From Haloarcula pelagica (GTDB lineage Archaea; Halobacteriota; Halobacteria; Halobacteriales; Haloarculaceae): a stretch of 64,000 bases of DNA. A program made the position numbers and the translations under genes. The notes under the pieces were generated by a model that ran no database searches, was not told the origin of the DNA, and saw only the letters and a list, made by a program, of their open reading frames with translations. The DNA is taken from assembly GCF_030127105.1 (NCBI RefSeq), contig NZ_CP126161.1, positions 434,001-498,000 of the forward strand, written 5' to 3'. Shown here one piece after another: positions 58,836 through 64,000 of this stretch (the stretch's first letter is position 1; every line of letters starts with the position of its first letter).

Positions 58836-60270
58836 CGCCGGCACCTCCTCGGGGCCGTCCGATGAGACGGCCGTCGCTGATCGCGTCTACGTCGTCTGCG
58901 ACCATCCGGAACGACTGGTCCCGACCCTCCGTCTCGGCGCGCTCGCCCAACCTGGCCGCGTGCATCTCCTTGAGTTCCTCGGGCAGCGCCAGGTCGCCGA
59001 ACTCGAAGATGCGGACTCGGCCGTCGTCGTCACGGGCCGGCAGGACCGCACCCCGTGCCGCGTCACTGGGCGCGAAGGGCACGTCAAGCGCACCGGAGTC
59101 GAAGGCGCGGATCACTCCCTTTGCCACGTCGCCGTCGCCGGCCTCGGAGACGGCGTCCACGAGCGCGCGGGTCGCCCGCTCGATGAGCCGCTGTTCGTCG
59201 TCGATACCGCCGAGGTCGATCTCCTGTTCGATGAGCATGTCGATGAGCTGTCGTGTCGTGCGGAGGCCGGCCGCGTTGGCCTCCTTGGTCGGCACCCCCT
59301 GGAACTCCTGGGGGGACTTCGTGATGACCTTGTCAGGCTGTGCAACGGCGGCCGTAGCGCCACCCAGACCGATCACGCCGCTGGCCCGGGCCTCGTCGGG
59401 CGGGAACCCGCCCATCCACTCGTGGAAGACGGTGGTGACCGTCACGGCGTCGGGGAAGTACGCCTCGCCCAGCGAGCGCAGGGCTCGCAGCGCGGCCACG
59501 TCCTGGACGAGGTTGCCGACCTGGCCGTAGCCCAGCGTCAGCGAGCGAACACCCTGTGTGGCCGCGAGTTTCCCCTCGATCAGCATGACCGCGATGGCGA
59601 TACACGGCGGGACCAGGGTCCCGGTCAGCGGGCCGAACGGCTCGCGGTTTATCGTCACCCCGCGCTCTGTGTAGGCGCCACAGAGCCGGTCGACGAACTG
59701 CCAGTGCTCGATGGTCGTCGCCAGGTCGTGCCGTTTGGTGTAGGGGATGTTGTACGAGATGGGGCCACCCTCGAAGGACTGGAACCCGCCGGCGAGGGTG
59801 ACCATCGCCAGCAGTCGCGCGTCCGGCGTCCCGTGGCGGACCTCGATGGGCGCGTCGAGCGCCCGGACGAGCCGCCGGCAGTCCTCGACGCCGTGGTTGA
59901 CCGCGGGGAAGCCGTTGAGTTCGTCGGCCTCGCCGTTGCGGGAGGCCGCGAGCCCCTCTTCGGCCTTCTCGTACTCGTTGTCACGGGTGTAGGAGTCGAT
60001 GGTCGTCGGGAGCAGGTCGGCGCTGCCCTCCTCGTGGAGGTACTCGAGCAGCGAGATCTGGTCCTCCAGACAGGGGACGCCGGCGCGTGGCTGGAGGAGC
60101 GGCTGGTCGGCCGACTCCAGCACACGGGCGAACCGCTTTTCGGGCGGCAGGGACTCGTGGAAGGCGACCGCCTCCTCGAAGTCGACCTGCCGACCGGTGT
60201 GCCAGTTGTCCCGCAACTCCGATGCGATGCGCTGTAGCTCGTCGGCTGCGAGCCGGCTGTCTGTGGGCAT
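58825..60270 (-). CDS. glmE: Glutamate mutase epsilon subunit
   Basis: 481 residues, catalytic subunit of the B12-dependent glutamate mutase that rearranges L-glutamate to (2S,3S)-3-methylaspartate. Signature stretches: RAGVPCLEDQISLLEYLHEE, AGGFQSFEGGPISYNIPYTK and LTLGYGQVGNLVQDVAALRA. Works with the sigma subunit encoded 3 nt upstream. ATG 60270; stop overlaps mal by 11 nt. Confidence 0.95.
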   Translation of the reverse strand: MPTDSRLAADELQRIASELRDNWHTGRQVDFEEAVAFHESLPPEKRFARVLESADQPLLQPRAGVPCLEDQISLLEYLHEEGSADLLPTTIDSYTRDNEYEKAEEGLAASRNGEADELNGFPAVNHGVEDCRRLVRALDAPIEVRHGTPDARLLAMVTLAGGFQSFEGGPISYNIPYTKRHDLATTIEHWQFVDRLCGAYTERGVTINREPFGPLTGTLVPPCIAIAVMLIEGKLAATQGVRSLTLGYGQVGNLVQDVAALRALRSLGEAYFPDAVTVTTVFHEWMGGFPPDEARASGVIGLGGATAAVAQPDKVITKSPQEFQGVPTKEANAAGLRTTRQLIDMLIEQEIDLGGIDDEQRLIERATRALVDAVSEAGDGDVAKGVIRAFDSGALDVPFAPSDAARGAVLPARDDDGRVRIFEFGDLALPEELKEMHAARLGERAETEGRDQSFRMVADDVDAISDGRLIGRPRGGAGDAD

Positions 60271-60273
60271 CGA

Positions 60274-60714
60274 TCAGCCCTCGACGCTGACGCGGTCTGT
60301 CTCGGCCGTCGTCAGCTCCAGATCCTGCCGGAGCGCCGCGATGGCCTCCTCGGGGTCGGTCTCGGCGTCGAAGACCCGGTCGAAGCCCATCCCGCGGAAC
60401 GTCCGCCGAGTCTCCTCGAAGTCGTCCTGGCCGACCGCGAGGTTGCCGCCGACGTAGGTCCAGACATCGAGTCCGGCCGCGTCGAGGCGGTCGTGGAAGC
60501 CCTCACAGTCCTGCCGGGCGTGCCCGTACAGCGAGGAGACCAGTACAGCCTCGGCGTCGTGCGCTTTCGCAGCGTCGACGAACTCGGCCTGTGAAGTCTG
60601 GACGCCGAGGTTGACGACCTCGAAGCCAGCGGCCGAAAGCGCCTGCTCGAGAATCGTGATACCGACGACGTGTGCGTCGGAGCCAATCACGCCGAGGATG
60701 ACGGTCCGGGGCAT
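60274..60714 (-). CDS. glmS: Glutamate mutase sigma (B12-binding) subunit
   Basis: 146 residues, cobalamin-binding Rossmann domain. The base-off/His-on motif DxHxxG is D13-A-H15-V-V-G18 in VIGSDAHVVGITI; LVSSLYGHARQ and the GGNLAVGQDDF loop complete the B12 pocket. First gene of the operon, ATG 60714, with promoter element aagtttatttcc ~30 nt upstream. Note that glmS here means the glutamate mutase gene, not glucosamine synthase. Confidence 0.95.
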   Translation of the reverse strand: MPRTVILGVIGSDAHVVGITILEQALSAAGFEVVNLGVQTSQAEFVDAAKAHDAEAVLVSSLYGHARQDCEGFHDRLDAAGLDVWTYVGGNLAVGQDDFEETRRTFRGMGFDRVFDAETDPEEAIAALRQDLELTTAETDRVSVEG

Positions 60715-60739
60715 GTACTCGGAGGTGGTGGAGGGGAGG

Positions 60740-60835
60740 AAATAAACTTAATGGTCTATAATGATAAAATGCCCTTAAACAATCTATAATGATTTATCAC
60801 CAAGATTTATCACAGCTACCCGCCTCGCCTCGTTC
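60740..60835. promoter_or_regulatory. Divergent promoter of the methylaspartate-cycle genes
   Basis: An AT-rich 121-nt interval separates glmS (left) from the CoA-transferase (right). TCTATAATGAT occurs twice (60755-60765 and 60783-60793). GATTTATCAC occurs twice (60791-60800 and 60804-60813), and its inverse TGATAAA at 60762-60768. The right-hand copy serves as the TATA box of the CoA-transferase, ~27 nt from its ATG; aagtttatttcc serves glmS. The repeats look like regulator sites shared by both directions. Confidence 0.65.
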
Positions 60836-62026
60836 ATGGGTGCGCTTGCCGACCTGCGGGTGCTCGACCTGACGCAGGTCCTAGCCGGACCGTACTGTAC
60901 GATGCTGCTCGCGGACATGGGCGCGGACGTGGTAAAGGTCGAGCGACCGGGTGGCGATCTGATCCGGTCGAACCCGCCGTACGTCGAGGACGCCGACTCC
61001 GAGGCCTACGGCGGCTACTTCCAGAGTGTCAACCGCGGCAAGCGCTCGCTGGAGCTGGACCTGCGGACCGACGAGGACCGCACAGCCTTCCTCTCGCTCG
61101 TCGAACGGGCGGATGTCGTCGTGGAGAACTTCAAAGCCGGGACGATGGGGCGGTTCGACTGTGGATACGAGACGTTGCGGGAACACAACCCGCAGCTGAT
61201 CTACTCCTCGATCCGTGGCTTCGGCGACCCGCGCACGGGCGAGACCGAGCGCCAGGGTCAGCCCTCCTTCGACCTCATCGCGCAGGCGCTGGGCGGCGTC
61301 ATGGAGATCACCGGCCAGGAAGACGGGCCGCCGACGAAGGTCGGGCCGGGGGTGGGCGACATCTTCACCGCCGCCCTCAACGCCGTCGGCATCCTCGCAG
61401 CGGTCCACCACCGCGAACGGACCGGCGACGGGCAGTACGTCGACACCGCGATGTACGACGCGATGGTCTCGCTCTGTGAGCGGACCGTCTATCAGTACTC
61501 CTGTGACGGGGAGGCCCCGACACGGCAGGGCAACTCCCACCCGACGCTGTTCCCGTACGACGCCTTCGAGACGGCCGACGGCTACGCCGTGATCGCGGCG
61601 TTCTCGGACGGTCACTGGCAGACGCTGTGTGAGGCGATTGACCGGCCTGCTCTCGCTGCCGATTACCCCGACGCCGCCTCACGGCGCGCGCACCGCGAGA
61701 AACTCCGGGCGGCCATCGCCGAGTGGACACGCACACACGACACCGACGCGATCGTCGACCTGCTGGACGGTCGCGTCCCGGCCGCCCCGGTCCAGACGAC
61801 CGCCGACATCTTCGACGACCCACACGTCCACGCACGGGAGATGCTGGCCGACGTGTCACAGCCGGGCACCGACGAGGAGATGACAGTCGCCGGCAGTCCG
61901 ATCAAGATGACCGAGACGAACCCCCGTCCCCGCGGCCGGGCACCGAAACTGGACGAACACCGGGCAGAACTGCTGGAAGGCCCCGCCACCGGAAACGACC
62001 GGTCGGCGGCCGAAAGCGACGATTAA
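60836..62026 (+). CDS. mct: Succinyl-CoA:mesaconate CoA-transferase (family III)
   Basis: 396 residues of the class III CoA-transferase family. Catalytic D146 lies in GQPSFDLIAQALGG; the N-terminus ADLRVLDLTQVLAGPYCTML and LELDLRTDEDRTAFLSLVER are typical. Assigned to mesaconate because it is divergent from the glutamate mutase operon and completes the methylaspartate cycle. The C-terminal ~20 residues are acidic. Leaderless start at ATG 60836. Confidence 0.88.
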   Translation: MGALADLRVLDLTQVLAGPYCTMLLADMGADVVKVERPGGDLIRSNPPYVEDADSEAYGGYFQSVNRGKRSLELDLRTDEDRTAFLSLVERADVVVENFKAGTMGRFDCGYETLREHNPQLIYSSIRGFGDPRTGETERQGQPSFDLIAQALGGVMEITGQEDGPPTKVGPGVGDIFTAALNAVGILAAVHHRERTGDGQYVDTAMYDAMVSLCERTVYQYSCDGEAPTRQGNSHPTLFPYDAFETADGYAVIAAFSDGHWQTLCEAIDRPALAADYPDAASRRAHREKLRAAIAEWTRTHDTDAIVDLLDGRVPAAPVQTTADIFDDPHVHAREMLADVSQPGTDEEMTVAGSPIKMTETNPRPRGRAPKLDEHRAELLEGPATGNDRSAAESDD

Positions 62027-62086
62027 CCGCCGTTGCCGGGTCACTTCGGCCGACTACTTTTACCGTCGCCGGGCGTCGCTCCACCG

Positions 62087-63007
62087 ATGCTCGTCGAGGT
62101 CGCGCTGTTCCTGGTCGGGTTAGCGGCGCTCGTCGGCGGCGCCGACCGGGCCGTCACCTCGGCCGGCGATCTAGCGCTGTACTACGGCGTCTCGCCCTTT
62201 TTCATCGGCGTCACGGTCGTCTCCGTCGGGACCTCGGTCCCGGAGATGGCCACCTCGATCTACGCCGCCTACTACGGCGCCGGCGACCTCGTCGTCGGCA
62301 ACATCGTCGGCTCGGAGACCGCTCAGATCACGCTCGCGATCGCCGTCGTCGCCTTCGTCGCCCCCTTCGTCGTCGAGCGCCGGTCCGTGCTGGTCTACGG
62401 GACCGCGATGATCCTGGCGATGATCATCATGATCCTCACCCTGGAGGACGGCGTCATCAACCGTTCGGAGGGGCTGCTCATGATGCTGGCGTACGTCCAG
62501 TTCATCTACACGCTGTACACCAACGAGGGCGGCGAGGAGATCACCGAGGAGGTCATCGAAGAGCCACGGACGCCACGCGAAACGCTCCCCTGGATCGTCG
62601 GCGGCCTCGCGCTCGTGGTCGTGGGCGGGCAACTGATGGTCACCAACGGCGTCGCCCTCGCACGACTGTTCGGGACGCCGGAGTTTCTCGTGGGCCTGCT
62701 GACCGGGCTCGGGACGACGATGCCGGAGATCGTCATCGCCGGGATCGCCGCCTACGAGGGCCGCAGCGGCATCTCCGTTGGGTCGATCCTCGGGAGCAAC
62801 ATCACCGACCCGGTCTTCTCGCTGGGTATCGGAGCGGTGTTTTTCGACGTGGTCGTCGCCGACCCCGCCGCGATCCGCCCGTCGCTGGGCTACATGCTCG
62901 CCGCCTCTATCGCCGTCCTCGGGCTGTTCTACTGGCGCCGCGGCATCGACCGCCGGGCCGCCGTGGTCTGTCTGCTTCTCTATCTCCCGAGTTTCGTCGT
63001 TTTGTGA
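62087..63007 (+). CDS. Sodium/calcium exchanger family (CaCA) protein
   Basis: 306 residues with ten hydrophobic segments in two inverted halves. The alpha repeats are visible: VGTSVPEMATSIYAAY with GNIVGSETAQ, and LGTTMPEIVIAGIAAY with GSILGSNITDPVFS. Exchanges Ca2+ or other cations for Na+ or H+. A short acidic cytoplasmic loop (EEITEEVIEEPRTPRE) joins the halves. ATG 62087 is chosen over an upstream start at 62033 that adds no membrane sequence. Confidence 0.92.
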   Translation: MLVEVALFLVGLAALVGGADRAVTSAGDLALYYGVSPFFIGVTVVSVGTSVPEMATSIYAAYYGAGDLVVGNIVGSETAQITLAIAVVAFVAPFVVERRSVLVYGTAMILAMIIMILTLEDGVINRSEGLLMMLAYVQFIYTLYTNEGGEEITEEVIEEPRTPRETLPWIVGGLALVVVGGQLMVTNGVALARLFGTPEFLVGLLTGLGTTMPEIVIAGIAAYEGRSGISVGSILGSNITDPVFSLGIGAVFFDVVVADPAAIRPSLGYMLAASIAVLGLFYWRRGIDRRAAVVCLLLYLPSFVVL

Positions 63008-63073
63008 CGACGCCGCTCTCCGGATCGAACGGGGGAGAAACAGCTATTCTAACAGCACGCCAATAGGACCGGG

Positions 63074-63733
63074 ATGAGTGTTGTTTTGGAGCTCTCGATC
63101 CCGGCGACGGACTTCCCGCTCGGTAACGTGCTGTCCGGAGCCCCCGATATACGGATCGAACTCGAACGGATAGTCCCGACCGGGGACATGATCATGCCCT
63201 TCGTGTGGGCTACCGGTGAGAGCCAGACAGCGTTTGCAGAGATGGTTCGGTCTCACGCCAGTGTCCGCGAGTTTCTCGAACTGGACCGTATCGGCGAGAG
63301 TCGGCTGTATCGGATCGAGTGGGAGGAACCACCGATCGACCTGCTCGAAGGGATCTCCAGAGCGGATGCGGTGGTCCTCGAAGCACACGGTAACGAAGAC
63401 TGGTCGTTCCGGCTACGGTTTCCGGACCACGAGAAGCTCTCCGCGTTCCACAACTACATCATCGAACACGACATCCCCGTCCACATCGATCGTACCTATA
63501 CGTTGAGTGAGACCACCGGACACGGCCATCGGTTCGACCTCTCGCCGGAACAACGCGAAGCACTCATGCTCGCTCTCCGGAGCGGCTACTTCGAGACACC
63601 GAGCGAAGCGAGCCTCGACGAGTTAGCAGCCGAACTCGACATCACCCGACAGGCGCTCTCGGACCGGATCCGTCGCGCTAACGAGAAGGTGCTTACCGGC
63701 GTCCTCCTGTCGTCGGGAGCGGAACGGGAGTAG
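63074..63733 (+). CDS. Bacterio-opsin activator-type HTH regulator
   Basis: 219 residues. The N-terminal ~150 residues form the ligand/BAT-like domain (start MSVVLELSIPATDFPLGNVL); the last ~60 carry the HTH_10 domain: LSPEQREALMLALRSGYFET, then ASLDELAAELDITRQALSDR. Family members regulate genes for purple membrane, DMSO reductase and others. Its target may be nearby, but nothing shows this. ATG 63074. Confidence 0.92.
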   Translation: MSVVLELSIPATDFPLGNVLSGAPDIRIELERIVPTGDMIMPFVWATGESQTAFAEMVRSHASVREFLELDRIGESRLYRIEWEEPPIDLLEGISRADAVVLEAHGNEDWSFRLRFPDHEKLSAFHNYIIEHDIPVHIDRTYTLSETTGHGHRFDLSPEQREALMLALRSGYFETPSEASLDELAAELDITRQALSDRIRRANEKVLTGVLLSSGAERE

Positions 63734-63798
63734 CGATGGAAAAAAGGGTTGACTGGTCAATAAAACATAGTTTTGAGCCGATGTTCGTACGGCCAGGC

Positions 63799-64000
63799 AT
63801 GAGCAACCGGCTGGCCGGCGATCACGTGTTCGAGGCACTCGCGAACCCGTATCGCAGACGGCTGTTGTTCGCGCTGTTCGACCAAAACTTACAGAGCGAC
63901 GAGCACCTCCACCCGCTGACGCTCCTGAGCGACGGAGAAGGCAGCGACGATCCCGAGGCCGTCCACGTCAAACTCGACCACTGCCACCTTCCGAAGCTCG
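63799..64000 (+). CDS. HTH protein (DUF7344-like), cut off by window edge
   Basis: From ATG 63799 the frame stays open to the end and encodes MSNRLAGDHVFEALANPYRR and RLLFALFDQNLQSDEHLHPL. The sentence ALANPYRRRLLFALF is the typical first helix of the haloarchaeal ArsR-like/DUF7344 winged-helix family. A TATA-like gtcaataaaac lies ~35 nt upstream. The C-terminus is outside the window. Confidence 0.75.
   Translation, partial: MSNRLAGDHVFEALANPYRRRLLFALFDQNLQSDEHLHPLTLLSDGEGSDDPEAVHVKLDHCHLPKL

Noticed and set aside
1-64000. Many long open frames antisense to or out of phase with the genes listed
   Set aside because: High GC makes stop codons rare in all frames; these frames have poor third-position pattern, Arg/Pro/Ser-rich sequence and lie across confident genes.
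1-64000. CRISPR array, rRNA, transposase or insertion sequence
   Set aside because: No regularly spaced repeats, rRNA-like sequence, terminal repeats with transposase or DDE motif were seen.

Overview
The window reads as a stretch of haloarchaeal chromosome. Base composition is GC-rich with strong GC3, proteins are acidic, many starts lie about 25-35 nt after a TATA-like box (leaderless transcription), and the two tRNA genes lack an encoded CCA. Marker families agree: CetZ tubulin, RadB, CDC48, halocyanin, class II ribonucleotide reductase, a bacterio-opsin-activator-like HTH protein and an intron-bearing tRNA-Met. A complete-looking methylaspartate-cycle gene set points to a Haloarcula-like lineage, but the genus cannot be fixed from sequence alone. 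I see no rRNA, CRISPR array, transposase or integrase.

Layout. 1-9300: a cut-off membrane protein, an aldo/keto reductase, halocyanin, an SRPBCC protein, a small winged-helix protein with cetZ, radB, a membrane protein, a RuvC/YqgF-fold protein, larC, a UspA protein and a Sua5/YrdC paralogue. 9400-15260: CDC48, a decayed gene fragment, a kinase-like phosphotransferase, a four-CBS/HPF fusion, a one-domain lycopene cyclase and an uncharacterized protein. 15413-19533: tRNA-Val, then the translationally coupled trpD-trpF-trpE-trpG operon behind a TGTAC-N6-GTACA palindrome. 19760-25421: an intergenic region with an origin-recognition-box-like sequence upstream of nrdJ, a micro-protein, a membrane-anchored molybdopterin oxidoreductase and a zinc-finger micro-protein.

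25510-37383 is more accessory. It holds a large multi-PAS hybrid sensor kinase, a VTT membrane protein, a DUF5830-like protein and a PH-like coiled-coil protein. These are followed by tRNA-Met with its intron, overlapping small ORFs, a two-gene membrane cassette of lower GC, a zinc-ribbon micro-protein, a sensor kinase with a degenerate receiver, a type IV pilin and an intergenic region rich in hairpins. 37469-46600: FKBP isomerase, GNAT, acyl-CoA synthetase, membrane protein, a penicillin-acylase/membrane/MFS operon and a second pilin. 46601-54310: a decayed gene, a Tat-exported propeller protein, a glutamate-cysteine ligase homologue, a class I amidotransferase, a PP-loop PAPS-reductase/CysD-like protein, SpoIIM-like, DUF7110-like, 2Fe-2S ferredoxin and an ABC transporter with the ATPase ending at 55295.

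55337-62026 carries the methylaspartate cycle. glmS-glmE-mal-mch-mcl form one tightly coupled minus-strand operon, and the mesaconate CoA-transferase gene is divergent across a short AT-rich, repeat-bearing promoter. Together they would convert glutamate to methylaspartate, mesaconate, mesaconyl-CoA, methylmalyl-CoA, then glyoxylate and propionyl-CoA. The window ends with a Ca2+/cation exchanger, a bacterio-opsin-activator-like regulator and a cut-off HTH gene.

The points I find most worth checking are the origin-recognition-box-like palindrome upstream of the ribonucleotide reductase gene, the shared repeats in the divergent methylaspartate promoter, the trp palindrome, the structured region upstream of the pilin, and the unassigned membrane cassette next to tRNA-Met.
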